Source of the DNA: an uncultured Hydrogenophaga sp.
Lineage (GTDB): Bacteria; Pseudomonadota; Gammaproteobacteria; Burkholderiales; Burkholderiaceae_C
Direction: 5' to 3'
Assembly (NCBI RefSeq): GCF_958439165.1
Contig: NZ_OY288136.1
Location: 1-64,000 of the forward strand
Length of the DNA stretch: 64,000 bases
Shown: positions 1 to 8,856 of the stretch, piece by piece
Layout: each line of letters begins with the position of its first letter
Position numbering within the stretch: the first letter of the stretch is position 1
The notes under the pieces: model-generated
Told to the model about the DNA's origin: nothing
Database searches by the model: none
What the model saw: the letters and a program-made list of their open reading frames with translations, nothing else
Made by a program: the position numbers and the translations under genes

Positions 1-58
1 CCCGCCACGTGACCGCACGCCGGCGGGCGCATCTTCATTCGTCCGTCAGGAGACCCCC

Positions 59-2344
59 ATGTCCGTTCCCTTCCGGCTGGCCGCCGTTGCGGCCGCCTGT
101 TCGCTCGCCAGTGCCACCGCCCACGCACAGGCAGAAGCCCCCCAGCGCGAGCTGGGCACCGTCACCATCACCGGCGGGCAGCCCACCTCGCTGCCCACCC
201 AGATCCCCACCACCATCGAAGGCGTCACGGCCGAGCAGATCCAGCGCAGCATCAACGCCACCGACAGCCAGGACGCCCTGAAGTACCTGCCCAGCCTGCT
301 GGTGCGCAAGCGCTACATCGGCGACTACAACCATGCGGTGCTGTCCACCCGCGCCTCCGGTACCGGCAATCCGGCCCGTTCGATGGTCTATGCCGACGGC
401 ATCCTGCTGTCCAACTACCTGGGCAATGGCCCGACCAACGCCCCGCGCTGGATGCTGGTGGCCCCCGAGGAGATCGACCGGGTCGACGTGCTGTACGGCC
501 CGTTCTCGGCCGCCTACCCCGGCAACTCGGTGGGCGCGGTGGTGGACTACGTCACCCGCATGCCCAAGTCCTTCGAGGCCCACGGCAAGGTCAGCTTCCA
601 GCACCAGCCCTTCAAGCTCTACAACACCGACGACACCAACAACGGCTACCAGATCGGTGCCTCGGCCGGCAACAAGGCGGGTGACTGGTCGTGGTTCTTC
701 AGCCTGACCCACACCCGCAGCGAAGGCCAGCCGCTGACCTTTGCCACCCGCACCCTGGCCCAGGGTACGGTCGGTGCCGCAGGCACGCCGGTGACCGGCG
801 CGGTGCTCGAGCTGGACCGCACCAACAACCCCTGGTACCTGCTGGGCACCGGCACCGAATACACCACCACCCAGAATGTCTTCAAGCTCAAGCTGGCTTA
901 CGACATCAGCGCCTCCCTCAAGGCGCAGTACACCCTGGGCCTGTGGAACAACCGGGCCGACGGCAAGGCGGCCACCTACCTGCGCGACGCCGCGGGCAAC
1001 CCGGTCTACAGCGGCACGGTCAACATCGCCGGCCGCAGCTTCAACCTCAACGGCGCCGCCCCGCTGTTCGGCCAGACCCGCGAGGACATCACCCATGTGA
1101 TGCATGGCTTCTCGCTCAAGACCCAGACCCAGGGAACCTGGGACTGGGCGGCCTCGGTGAGCCAGTACGACTACGCCACCGACGAGCTGCGCCGCAACAC
1201 CACCGTGCTGCCCGGCGCCTTCACCGGCGGTGCCGGCACCATCGTCGACAGCGACGGCACCGGCTGGACCACCCTGGACCTGCGCGGCACCTGGCGGCCG
1301 CAGGGCATCGGTGGCCAGCACATCGTCGACATGGGCGTGCAGCGTGACCACTACACCCTGCGCACCCGCGACAACGCCACCACCAACTGGATCACCGGCG
1401 CACCCGGCGCGCTGACCGCCGCCTTCGGTGGCGACAGCACCCTGACCAGCCTGTGGGCCCAGGACACCTGGCGCCTGGCCCAGGGCTGGAAGGCCGTGCT
1501 GGGTGGCCGGCTGGAGAACTGGCAGACCGACAAGGGTTACCGCAGCAACGGCACCGCCTCGGTGGCCTATGCCGAACGCTCGGAGAACTACTTCTCGCCC
1601 AAGGCGGCGCTGTCCTGGCAGGCGGCCCCGCAGTGGGTGCTCAAGGCCTCGACCGGTCGCGCCATCCGCGTGCCCACGGTGGCCGAGCTGTACCAGGGCG
1701 GCGTGAACAACCTGGGCCAGACCACGCTGAACGACCCCAACCTGCGGCCGGAAAAATCCTGGACCACCGAACTGACCGCCGAGCGCGACCTGGGCAACGG
1801 CCTGCTGCGCTTCACCGGTTTCTTCGAGCGCACCCAGGACGCTCTGTACTCGCAGACCAATGTCTTCACCAACGTGACCAACATCCAGAACGTGGACCGC
1901 ATCCGCACCCAGGGTCTGGAAGTGGCCTACCAGGCCAACGATGTGTTCACGCGCGGCATCGATCTGCTGGGCAGCGTCACCTGGGCCGATTCCAAGGTCA
2001 CCCGCAACGACAAGTTCCCGGCCAGCGTGGGCAAGCGCCAGATCCGGGTGCCCGAATGGCGGGCCAGCGGAGCCGTGACCTGGCGGCCGGACGACCGCTG
2101 GAGCTACACCTTCGGCGCCCGGTACAGCGGCGAGCAGTTCAGCACCCTGGACAACAGCGACATCAACGGCTTTGCCTACACAGCCGCGAGCCGCTACTTC
2201 ACCACCGACCTGCGCGTGACCTACAAGGTCTCGCCCAAGAGCACCCTGGCCTTCGGCATCGACAACCTGAACAACTACCAGTACTGGGCCTTCCACCCGT
2301 ACCCGCAGCGCACCTTCCACCTCGAATTCAAGACCAGCCTGTGA
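59..2344 (+). CDS. TonB-dependent outer-membrane receptor
   Basis: A 761-residue protein of the size expected for TonB-dependent receptors, which import metal chelates or other scarce ligands across the outer membrane using TonB energy. The N-terminus is a signal peptide ending near AHAQA. It is followed by a plug domain (about residues 35-160, with a typical segment around RVDVLYGPFSAAYPGN) and a long beta-barrel rich in aromatic and polar residues, ending in the aromatic-rich stretch YPQRTFHLEFKTSL. An AGGAGAC ribosome-binding site lies just before the ATG. The next gene starts 11 bp downstream and encodes a YcnI-like copper-binding protein, so copper or a copper chelate is a reasonable ligand guess. 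No OprC-type CxxxM-HM motif was seen. The receptor family is clear; the substrate is inference. Confidence 0.93.
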   Translation: MSVPFRLAAVAAACSLASATAHAQAEAPQRELGTVTITGGQPTSLPTQIPTTIEGVTAEQIQRSINATDSQDALKYLPSLLVRKRYIGDYNHAVLSTRASGTGNPARSMVYADGILLSNYLGNGPTNAPRWMLVAPEEIDRVDVLYGPFSAAYPGNSVGAVVDYVTRMPKSFEAHGKVSFQHQPFKLYNTDDTNNGYQIGASAGNKAGDWSWFFSLTHTRSEGQPLTFATRTLAQGTVGAAGTPVTGAVLELDRTNNPWYLLGTGTEYTTTQNVFKLKLAYDISASLKAQYTLGLWNNRADGKAATYLRDAAGNPVYSGTVNIAGRSFNLNGAAPLFGQTREDITHVMHGFSLKTQTQGTWDWAASVSQYDYATDELRRNTTVLPGAFTGGAGTIVDSDGTGWTTLDLRGTWRPQGIGGQHIVDMGVQRDHYTLRTRDNATTNWITGAPGALTAAFGGDSTLTSLWAQDTWRLAQGWKAVLGGRLENWQTDKGYRSNGTASVAYAERSENYFSPKAALSWQAAPQWVLKASTGRAIRVPTVAELYQGGVNNLGQTTLNDPNLRPEKSWTTELTAERDLGNGLLRFTGFFERTQDALYSQTNVFTNVTNIQNVDRIRTQGLEVAYQANDVFTRGIDLLGSVTWADSKVTRNDKFPASVGKRQIRVPEWRASGAVTWRPDDRWSYTFGARYSGEQFSTLDNSDINGFAYTAASRYFTTDLRVTYKVSPKSTLAFGIDNLNNYQYWAFHPYPQRTFHLEFKTSL

Positions 2345-2355
2345 GAAAGCCCGCC

Positions 2356-2892
2356 ATGAACATCCGCTCCACCTCCCGCTCTGTTTCCCGATCCGTTTCC
2401 CTATGTGCCGTCCTGGCGCTGAGCAGCGCCGCTGCCCTGGCCCATGTGACCCTGGAGCAGCAGCAGGCTGCCCCCGGTGCCCGCTACAAAGCGGTGCTGA
2501 AGGTCACGCATGGCTGCAGCGGTTCGCCCACCCTGGTGGTGGACGTGACCCTGCCGCCCGGCGTGCGCGGCGCACGTCCCATGCCCAAGGCCGGCTGGAA
2601 GCTCGAAGTGCTGCGCGAGCCGCTGGCCAAGCCTTACCAGAGCCATGGCCGGACCATCACCGAGGACGCCACCCGCATCCGCTGGACCGCACGCACGCCG
2701 GACGACGCGCTGGCGTCGGCCCACTACGACGAGTTCGTGGTGGTGGCGTCCCTGCCCGATCAGCCCGGCACGCTTTACTGGCCGGTGACGCAGCTGTGCG
2801 AGCGTGGTCGTCTGGACTGGACCGAGGTCCCCGGCCCGGGCCGCAGCGCGGACGTGCTCACCTCGCCGGCAGCCGTGCTGGAAGTTCGTTGA
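2356..2892 (+). CDS. YcnI-like (DUF1775) exported copper-binding protein
   Basis: A 178-residue protein with a signal peptide that appears to be cut after AALA, leaving histidine as the first mature residue (HVTLEQQQAAPG). This fits YcnI/DUF1775 proteins, in which the N-terminal His together with Glu and Trp residues binds Cu(II). The family motif with a Cys (KVTHGCSGSPT) and later Trp residues are present. The length is close to other single-domain members; no C-terminal transmembrane anchor is evident, so it is probably free in the periplasm. It lies 11 bp behind the TonB receptor gene and is very likely co-transcribed with it. Periplasmic handling of imported copper is inferred from the family. 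Confidence 0.85.
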   Translation: MNIRSTSRSVSRSVSLCAVLALSSAAALAHVTLEQQQAAPGARYKAVLKVTHGCSGSPTLVVDVTLPPGVRGARPMPKAGWKLEVLREPLAKPYQSHGRTITEDATRIRWTARTPDDALASAHYDEFVVVASLPDQPGTLYWPVTQLCERGRLDWTEVPGPGRSADVLTSPAAVLEVR

Positions 2893-3050
2893 ATGAACAC
2901 GGTTCCGTGAGGACTTGTTGCGGACGGATACCCACAATCCGTCCCACCTGACCGATGGGGTCCGGCAGCCGGGGTGGCAACACCCGGGCTGCCGGTTTCA
3001 TCGGGCAGGGGGTCAAGTCCCGGAGCGGATCGGCGGACCGCTCCATTGAA

Positions 3051-3098
3051 CGGGGTGATGCGGCAGGCTTGTGCTTGCCCCATCACCCCGCTTTTTTT
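3051..3098 (+). terminator. Rho-independent terminator after the ycnI-like gene
   Basis: A long stem formed by CGGGGTGATG and CATCACCCCG (with partly paired inner sequence GGCAGGC/GCTTGCC) is followed by C and seven T residues on the plus strand. It should end the receptor-ycnI transcript. A second inverted repeat without a T-tract (GGCAGCC...GGCTGCC, 2964-2993) lies upstream. The 3' end abuts the stop codon of the convergent minus-strand gene. Confidence 0.85.
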
Positions 3099-4108
3099 CA
3101 GTCCACCCGTGCGCCCGAGGTCTTGACCACGGCCGCCCACTTGGTGATCTCCGACTGGATCATGCTGGCGAACTCGGCCGGCGTGTTGCCGCCCGGAATG
3201 GCGCCCTGGGCCAGCAGCCGTTCCTTCACCGCCGGGCTGTTGAGCGCCTTGGCGGTTTCCTGCTGGATCCGGCCCACGATGTCGGCCGGCGTGCCGGCCG
3301 GTGCCAGCAGCCCGAACCAGGAACTGGCCTCGAAGCCGGGCAGGTTGCCGGCCTCGGCCACGGTGGGCACATCGGGCAGGGCGGTCGAGCGCACCGCGCT
3401 GGTCACCGCGAAGGCCTTCAGGTTGCCGGCCTGGATGTGCGGCATGGCCGATGGCAGGTTGTCGAACATCACGTCCATGGCACCGGCCAGCATGTCGGTC
3501 ATGGCCGGACCGGAGCCCCGGTAGGGAATGTGGGTCATGAAGATGCCGTTGCGCGACTTGAACAGCTCCCCCGCCAGGTGGATGGAGGTGCCGTTGCCGC
3601 TGGACGCCATGTTGAGCTTGCCCGGGTTGGCCTTGGCGTAGCGCACGAAGTCGGCCACGGTGTTGATGCCCAGGGCCTTGGCCCGCTGGGTGTTCATGAT
3701 CATCACGTTGGGCACGCCAGCCACCAGCGTGACCGGCACGAAGTCCTTCTGCGGGTCGTAGGGCAGCTTGGCGTACAGCGCCTTGTTGATGCCGTGGGTG
3801 CCCACCGTGCCCATGAGCAGGGTGTAGCCGTCGCCGGGCGATTTGGCCACGATCTCGGCCCCGATGTTGCCGCCGGCGCCGGCCCGGTTGTCCACCACGA
3901 AGCTCTGGCCCAGGGCCTTGCTCAGCTCCGGGGCGATCACGCGGGCCAGGATGTCGGTGGTGCCACCGGGTGCGAACGGCACCACGATGCGCACCGGTTT
4001 GGCGGTGGGCCAGGCTCCCTGGGCCAGCGCGGACATGGGCAGGGCGGCCGAAAGGCCGAGTGCTCCGAAAGCGCCCAGCACCTGGCGGCGGGAAGTGGAA
4101 CGGGTCAT
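3098..4108 (-). CDS. Bug/TctC-family periplasmic solute-binding protein
   Basis: A 336-residue member of the tripartite tricarboxylate transporter receptor (Bug) family, abundant in Burkholderiales. It binds carboxylated solutes in the periplasm. The N-terminus carries an arginine-rich, Tat-like leader ([20 protein letters not shown]) cut near ALAQ. The family core is present: [50 protein letters not shown] and [11 protein letters not shown]. The start at 4108 is preferred over a longer frame because CAGGAGACAGACC stands directly before it. No TctA/TctB membrane subunits are nearby, as is common for orphan Bug proteins. A second Bug gene lies upstream on the same strand but is separated by a terminator, so the two are probably separate transcripts. 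The ligand cannot be told. Confidence 0.9.
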   Translation of the reverse strand: MTRSTSRRQVLGAFGALGLSAALPMSALAQGAWPTAKPVRIVVPFAPGGTTDILARVIAPELSKALGQSFVVDNRAGAGGNIGAEIVAKSPGDGYTLLMGTVGTHGINKALYAKLPYDPQKDFVPVTLVAGVPNVMIMNTQRAKALGINTVADFVRYAKANPGKLNMASSGNGTSIHLAGELFKSRNGIFMTHIPYRGSGPAMTDMLAGAMDVMFDNLPSAMPHIQAGNLKAFAVTSAVRSTALPDVPTVAEAGNLPGFEASSWFGLLAPAGTPADIVGRIQQETAKALNSPAVKERLLAQGAIPGGNTPAEFASMIQSEITKWAAVVKTSGARVD

Positions 4109-4132
4109 GGTCTGTCTCCTGTTGTTGTGGAC

Positions 4133-4158
4133 GAAAAAAAGCCGCCCCAAGGGGCGGC
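4133..4158 (-). terminator. Rho-independent terminator between the two Bug genes
   Basis: Perfect 8-bp stem GCCGCCCC/GGGGCGGC with an AA/TT loop. On the minus strand it is followed by seven T residues. It ends the transcript of the upstream Bug gene (4187-5170) just before the second one begins. Confidence 0.88.
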
Positions 4159-4186
4159 CTGTGCAGTCTTCAGCGCATGGCGCAGG

Positions 4187-5170
4187 TCAGTCAGCGAACT
4201 GGCCGGCAGCGTCGATGACGGCCTTGAGCTTCTTGACCTGGTCGCCCACGAAGGCCTTGTGGCCTTCCGGGGTGACGCGGTTGTCGGTCACCACCAGGGC
4301 GCCGAGGTCTTCCTGCTTCTTGATGAACTCGGGATCCTTCAGGGCCACCTTCAGGGCGTCGTTGAGCTTCTTGGCCACGTCCGGCGGGGTGCCCTTGGGG
4401 GCGTACAGGCCGTGCCAGATGGTCAGGTTGAAGTCCTTCAGACCCATTTCCTGCAGGGTCGGGTAGTCCTTGAGCAGCTTGTGCTTGGACAGCGGCTTGG
4501 CGGTGGTCACGGCGAAGGCCTTCACACGGCCGCCTTCGATCTGGGCGGTGGTGTTGGTGGTCTGGTCGCACATCACGTCGACCTGGCCGCCGATGAGGTC
4601 GTTCATGGCCGGGCCGGTGCCACGGTAGGCAATGGTGGTCATGGACTTGTCGAGCTTCACGGCCGACTGCCACATCAGGCCGCACAGGTGCGAGGCGGAA
4701 CCCAGACCGGCGTGCGCCAGGTTCAGCTTGCCGCCGTTGGCGCGGATGTAGGCCTCGAAGTCGCGGTAGGTGTTGGCCGGCAGCTGCGGCTTGCCCAGCA
4801 GGGTCATGGGCACGTCGTTGATCATGCCCAGGAACTCGAAGTCCTCCATGGGCTTGAACTGCTGCTTGCGGTACAGGCTGGTGGTGGCGGCCATGCCGAT
4901 GTGCCAGACCAGCAGGGTGTAGCCGTCCGGCGTGGCGCGCGCGACCTTGGTGCCGGCGATGGTGCCGCCGGCGCCGGCCGCGTTCTCCACCACGATGTTG
5001 GCGCCGCCCAGGGGCTTGCGCATGGCCTCGGCCAGCTGGCGTGCGACCAGGTCGGTCGGGCCGCCGGCAGCGAATGGCACCACGAAGGTGATGGGCTTGT
5101 TCGGGAAGGCCTGGGCCTGTGCGCCGACCGACACGGCAGCCGTCAGGGCCAGGGCGAGGAGTTTCTTCAT
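4187..5170 (-). CDS. Bug/TctC-family periplasmic solute-binding protein (second copy)
   Basis: A 327-residue Bug-family binding protein with a Sec signal peptide (MKKLLALALTAAVSVGAQAQA) rather than the Tat-like leader of its neighbour. Family blocks are clear: KPITFVVPFAAGGPTDLVAR, AGAGGTIAGTKVARATPDGY, TIAYRGTGPAMNDLIGGQVD and LKDYPTLQEMG. The start at 5170 follows GGAGACAGC; an upstream in-frame ATG lacks a ribosome-binding site. The gene ends in its own terminator. It differs considerably from the adjacent Bug protein, so it is not a recent tandem duplication. It lies downstream of the ligase/ABC operon with a 133-bp gap, so it may be expressed separately. The ligand is unknown. Confidence 0.9.
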   Translation of the reverse strand: MKKLLALALTAAVSVGAQAQAFPNKPITFVVPFAAGGPTDLVARQLAEAMRKPLGGANIVVENAAGAGGTIAGTKVARATPDGYTLLVWHIGMAATTSLYRKQQFKPMEDFEFLGMINDVPMTLLGKPQLPANTYRDFEAYIRANGGKLNLAHAGLGSASHLCGLMWQSAVKLDKSMTTIAYRGTGPAMNDLIGGQVDVMCDQTTNTTAQIEGGRVKAFAVTTAKPLSKHKLLKDYPTLQEMGLKDFNLTIWHGLYAPKGTPPDVAKKLNDALKVALKDPEFIKKQEDLGALVVTDNRVTPEGHKAFVGDQVKKLKAVIDAAGQFAD

Positions 5171-5303
5171 GTGCTGTCTCCGCAAGGTGAGGGGGTGAGG
5201 AGCGCGGATGGTATTCCGCACTACCGCTCCCCCGTATCGCGGGAAACACGTAGCGTGGGGTCTTTCCGGGCTTGTCTGCTGGAAAACCCCGATGCCCGGG
5301 CCG

Positions 5304-6551
5304 TCACTGGTAGCTGCGGGCGTCCTCGATCACCTTGCCGTCGTTGGGCAGGCTGCCCGGGGCGACCAGTTCCACCTCGGCGCGCAGTTTGGTGACGTCG
5401 CGCACGGCGGCTTCCAGGCCGGCCCGCAGGCTGTCGTCGCCGGCAGCGGTTTCCACCCGCAGGCACATGTGGTCGTTGGCCATCTCCCCGCTGACCACCA
5501 GCCGGGCGCGGCCCACCTGGGGGAAGCGGCGGGCCACGTCGGCCACCTGCCCCGGGTGCACGAACATTCCGCGCACCTTGGTGGTCTGGTCGGCCCGGCC
5601 CATCCAGCCCTTGATGCGCGGCGCGGTGCGGCCGGTGGGGCAATGGCCCGGCAGCACGGCGGACAGGTCGCCGGTGCCGAAGCGGATGAGGGGGTAATCG
5701 GGGTTGAGGGTGGTCACCACCAGCTCGCCCACCTCGCCCTCGGGCACCGGGTCGCCGGTGCCGGGGCGGACGATCTCCACGATCACGCCTTCATCCAGCA
5801 CCAGCCCCTGGCGGGCGGCGGTCTCGTAGGCCACCAGGCCCAGGTCGGCGGTGGCGTAGGTCTGGAACACCTCCACGCCCTGTTCGCGGAACCAGGCGGT
5901 CAGGCTGGGCGGGCAGGCTTCGCCACCGACCGAGGCGCGGGTCATGCTGCGGATGTCGGCGCCGGTCTCCACCGCCTTCTCCAGCAGGATGCGCAGGAAG
6001 CTGGGTGTGCCGGTGTAGGCGTCCGGGCGCAGCTCTGCCATCGCCTGCAGCTGCTGTTCGGTCTGCCCGGTGCCGGCCGGGAACACGGTGCAGCCCACGG
6101 CCAGCGCGCCGGCCTCCAGGATGAAGGCGCCCGGTGTCATGTGGTAGCTGAAGGCGTTGTGCACCAGGTGCCCGCTGCGGAAGCCGGCCGCGAACAGGGC
6201 GCGCCCGGTGCGCCAGTAGTCGCGCGCCGTGCCTTCGGGTTCGTAGATGGGGCCGGGTGACGCAAAGATGCGCTGCATCTTCGGGCCGCGCACCACGGCG
6301 GCGAACCCGCCGAAGGCATCGGTGGAACGCAGCGCCTTCTGGCGCTCCAGCAGCTCGCTCTTGCGGGTGACCGGCAGACGGGCCAGGGCGGCGCGGCTGG
6401 TCACGCCGGCCGCGTCCACGCCCTGGAGGATCTCGCCGAAAGCCGCGCTGCGCGCCTGCGCATGGGCCACCTGCAGGGCCAGCGCGGCCATCTGTTCGGC
6501 CTCGCGCTGGTCGGCGCTGCGCGTCTCCAGCCCGTCAAAGAATTCGCTCAT
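5304..6551 (-). CDS. PaaK-like phenylacetate-CoA ligase family protein (AMP-forming)
   Basis: A 415-residue adenylate-forming enzyme resembling phenylacetate-CoA ligase: it would activate a carboxylic acid with ATP and join it to CoA. Family features are the N-terminal LPVTRKSEL segment, GGFAAVV...IFASPGPIYEPEG, AYTGTPSFLR, SVGGEACPP, the acyl-adenylate motif region TYATADLG, and the hinge region GRADQTTKVRGMFVHPGQV. It is the last gene of a minus-strand run that also encodes a second acyl-CoA synthetase and a complete Liv-type ABC importer. Together these suggest uptake and CoA-activation of an aromatic or related acid. The exact substrate cannot be read from the sequence. Confidence 0.88.
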   Translation of the reverse strand: MSEFFDGLETRSADQREAEQMAALALQVAHAQARSAAFGEILQGVDAAGVTSRAALARLPVTRKSELLERQKALRSTDAFGGFAAVVRGPKMQRIFASPGPIYEPEGTARDYWRTGRALFAAGFRSGHLVHNAFSYHMTPGAFILEAGALAVGCTVFPAGTGQTEQQLQAMAELRPDAYTGTPSFLRILLEKAVETGADIRSMTRASVGGEACPPSLTAWFREQGVEVFQTYATADLGLVAYETAARQGLVLDEGVIVEIVRPGTGDPVPEGEVGELVVTTLNPDYPLIRFGTGDLSAVLPGHCPTGRTAPRIKGWMGRADQTTKVRGMFVHPGQVADVARRFPQVGRARLVVSGEMANDHMCLRVETAAGDDSLRAGLEAAVRDVTKLRAEVELVAPGSLPNDGKVIEDARSYQ

Positions 6552-6579
6552 GAATGGATTCCGGTGAGAAGTGAGGGGG

Positions 6580-7389
6580 TCAGGCCAGCCAGCGCTTGCG
6601 GCGCTTGTAGCTCTTCACGTCCTTGAACGACTTGCGCTCGCCCCCGCCCATGCCGAGGTAGAACTCCTTGACGTCCTCGTTGTTGCGCAGGTCGGCAGCG
6701 GCGCCGTCCATGACGATGCGGCCGCTTTCCATGATGTAGCCGTAGTCGGCGTACTTCAGGGCCATGTTGGTGTTCTGTTCGGCCAGCAGGAAGGTCACGC
6801 CCTCCTTCTGGTTGAGATCCTTCACGATCTCGAACACCTCTTCCACGATCTGCGGGGCCAGGCCCATGGAGGGCTCGTCGAGCAGCACCACGTTGGGGTT
6901 GGCCATGAGGGCGCGGCCGATGGCGCACATCTGCTGCTCGCCGCCGGAGGTGTAGGCGGCCTGGCTGGTGCGGCGGGTCTTGAGGCGCGGGAAGTAGGTG
7001 TAGACCTTCTCCAGGTTGCGCGCCACCTCGGCCTTGTCCTTGCGGGTGTAGCTGCCGGTCATGAGGTTTTCCTCGATGCTCAGGTGGGCAAAGCAGTGCC
7101 GGCCTTCCATGACCTGCACCACGCCCCGCTGCACCAGATCTGCCGGCGTGAGGTGCTCGATGCGCTCGCCCCGCAGCTCGACGCTGCCCTTGGTGACCTC
7201 GCCGCGCTCGGCCTTGAGCAGGTTGGAGATGGCACGCAGCGTGGTGGTCTTGCCGGCACCGTTGCCGCCCAGGATGGCCGCGATCTGGCCCTGTGCGACG
7301 GTCAGCGAGACCCCTTTGAGCACCAGGATCACATGGTTGTAGATGACCTCGATGCCGTTGACGTGGATGACGGGTTGCGGTGTGCTCAT
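6580..7389 (-). CDS. livF: LivF-type ABC transporter ATP-binding protein
   Basis: A 269-residue ATPase subunit of the hydrophobic/branched-chain amino acid uptake family. Walker A is [10 protein letters not shown], the signature is TSGGEQQ (T in place of the usual L), Walker B is VVLLDEPSMGL, and the switch is LLAEQNTNMAL. An in-frame start two codons earlier (7395) is possible. The C-terminus has a basic extension (KSYKRRKRWLA) beyond the usual LivF end. It is separated from the binding-protein gene by two strong hairpins and followed 28 bp later by the PaaK-like ligase gene. It works with LivG, LivH and LivM encoded upstream. Because two CoA ligases share the operon, the transported solute is more likely an organic acid than an amino acid. 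Confidence 0.93.
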   Translation of the reverse strand: MSTPQPVIHVNGIEVIYNHVILVLKGVSLTVAQGQIAAILGGNGAGKTTTLRAISNLLKAERGEVTKGSVELRGERIEHLTPADLVQRGVVQVMEGRHCFAHLSIEENLMTGSYTRKDKAEVARNLEKVYTYFPRLKTRRTSQAAYTSGGEQQMCAIGRALMANPNVVLLDEPSMGLAPQIVEEVFEIVKDLNQKEGVTFLLAEQNTNMALKYADYGYIMESGRIVMDGAAADLRNNEDVKEFYLGMGGGERKSFKDVKSYKRRKRWLA

Positions 7390-7406
7390 GAACATTCCTT
7401 CGGGAC

Positions 7407-7463
7407 CATAGGTCAGGGCAGCGCGCCGCCCTGACCTATGACCCGCGCGCCGGAGCGCGCGGG
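7407..7463 (-). other. Two tandem perfect hairpins between livK and livF
   Basis: The first hairpin has 13-bp perfect arms CATAGGTCAGGGC (7407-7419) and GCCCTGACCTATG (7428-7440) around an 8-nt loop. The second has 9-bp arms CCCGCGCGC (7442-7450) and GCGCGCGGG (7455-7463) with a CGGA loop. Neither has a T-tract. They lie directly 3' of the binding-protein gene inside the operon. A role in stabilising livK mRNA or lowering downstream expression is inferred. Confidence 0.7.
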
Positions 7464-7469
7464 GGTGGA

Positions 7470-8807
7470 TCAGGACTGGCAGTCCTGGCCGGTGCGGCGG
7501 GTCAGCTTCTTCTCGGCGGCGTACTTGTCGGCAGCGGCCTTGACCATCGGCTTGATGATCTGCTCATCGGCCTGCAGCCAGTCGCTGCTGAAGACCCACT
7601 TGCTGCCGTCCCAGGTGTGGATGCGGGCCCAGTTGGCGCCCACGTGGTCCTGGCAGCTGGTCGACACCGGACGCAGCACGTTCTTGAAGCCGAGCGCGTC
7701 CAGCTTGGGCTGGGTCAGGTTGAGGTTCTCGTAACCCCAGCGGGCCTGCTCGCCGGTCATGACCTTGCCCTTGCCGAAGCGTTCCTGGGCGGCGCGCACG
7801 CCTTCCACGGCGAACATGGCGCTGATCAGGCCGCGCATGTAGAGCACTTCACCCACTTCGTCCTTCGGACCGGTGCCCTGGCCCTTGTCGTGCAGCTTGG
7901 CGATGACTTCCTTGGCGATGTCCGAACCCTTCTCGGTGCCGTGCTGCATGGTGATGGCGTTGTAGCCCTTGGCTCCGGCGCCGATGTCCTTCACATCGGG
8001 TTCGGCACCGGCCCACCACACGCCATAGATCTTCTCGCGCGGGTAACCGGTGGCCTGGGCTTCCTTCAGCAGGGTGGAGTTCATGACACCCCAGCCCCAG
8101 TTGATGACGTAGTCCGGGCGGTCGCGGCGGATCTGCAGCCAGGTGGCCTTCTGCTCCACGCCGGGGTGCGGCACCGGCAGCAGGCTCAGCTGGTAGCCGT
8201 GCATGGCAGCGCGCTCCTGCAGCGGCGGAATGGCTTCCTTGCCGAACGGGCTGTCGTGGTAGACCAGGGCGATCTTCTTGCCCTTGAGCTTGTCGAGTCC
8301 GCCTTCCTTCTTGCCGATGTGCTGGATGATCACGTCGGCCGCCTGCCAGTAGGTGCCGGCAATCGGGAAGTTCCACTTGAACACGCCGCCGTCGGCGGAC
8401 TCGCTGCGGCCGTAGCCGGCGGTGATCAGCGGGATCTTGTCGATCGGTGCCTTCTCGGTCAGGGCGAAGGTGATGCCGGTCGACAGCGGCTGGAACACGG
8501 TGGCGCCGCCATTCTTGCCCTTCAGACGCTCATAGCACTCCACGCCGCGGTCGGTGGCGTAGCCGGTCTCGCACTCTTCCCAGCTGACCTTCACGCCGTT
8601 GATGCCGCCACGCGCATTGGTGAGCTTGAGGTAGTCCACATAGCCGTTGGCAAACGGCACGCCGTTGGGGGCGTAGGGGCCGGTGCGGTAGACCAGCGCC
8701 GGGAAGAACTGCTCCTTGGCCTGGGCCGTGGCAGTCGCGGGGATCAGGGTGGCCGACAAGGCGGCGCAAGCCACCGAGACGGACAGAACCAGGTTTTGCA
8801 CTTTCAT
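7470..8807 (-). CDS. LivK-type ABC transporter substrate-binding protein
   Basis: A 445-residue periplasmic binding protein of the branched-chain amino acid (Peripla_BP_6) type. It has a signal peptide ending at ATATAQA and blocks such as VPFANGYVDYLKLTNARGG, NGVKVSWEECETGYATDRG and LVYHDSPFGKEAIPPLQ. It is longer than classical LivK (about 370 residues), as is usual for members linked to aromatic-acid operons in Burkholderiales. The start at 8807 is chosen because AAGGAGACAAGCG precedes it; an upstream frame extension lacks a leader. It lies within the livGHMKF order, 49 bp after livM, and is followed by tandem hairpins. The ligand is not identified; the CoA ligases at both ends of the operon suggest an organic acid. 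Confidence 0.92.
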   Translation of the reverse strand: MKVQNLVLSVSVACAALSATLIPATATAQAKEQFFPALVYRTGPYAPNGVPFANGYVDYLKLTNARGGINGVKVSWEECETGYATDRGVECYERLKGKNGGATVFQPLSTGITFALTEKAPIDKIPLITAGYGRSESADGGVFKWNFPIAGTYWQAADVIIQHIGKKEGGLDKLKGKKIALVYHDSPFGKEAIPPLQERAAMHGYQLSLLPVPHPGVEQKATWLQIRRDRPDYVINWGWGVMNSTLLKEAQATGYPREKIYGVWWAGAEPDVKDIGAGAKGYNAITMQHGTEKGSDIAKEVIAKLHDKGQGTGPKDEVGEVLYMRGLISAMFAVEGVRAAQERFGKGKVMTGEQARWGYENLNLTQPKLDALGFKNVLRPVSTSCQDHVGANWARIHTWDGSKWVFSSDWLQADEQIIKPMVKAAADKYAAEKKLTRRTGQDCQS

Positions 8808-8856
8808 CGCTTGTCTCCTTAGGAAAGGTTCTTCACTCACACACACAAAAACGGGA

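Noticed and set aside
35..2320. Long minus-strand open frame opposite the TonB receptor
   Set aside because: Same shadow effect; no ribosome-binding site and an implausible composition.
3098..5170. The two Bug genes as a tandem duplication
   Set aside because: The proteins differ in leader type and in much of the sequence, and a terminator separates them; they look like distinct lineages.
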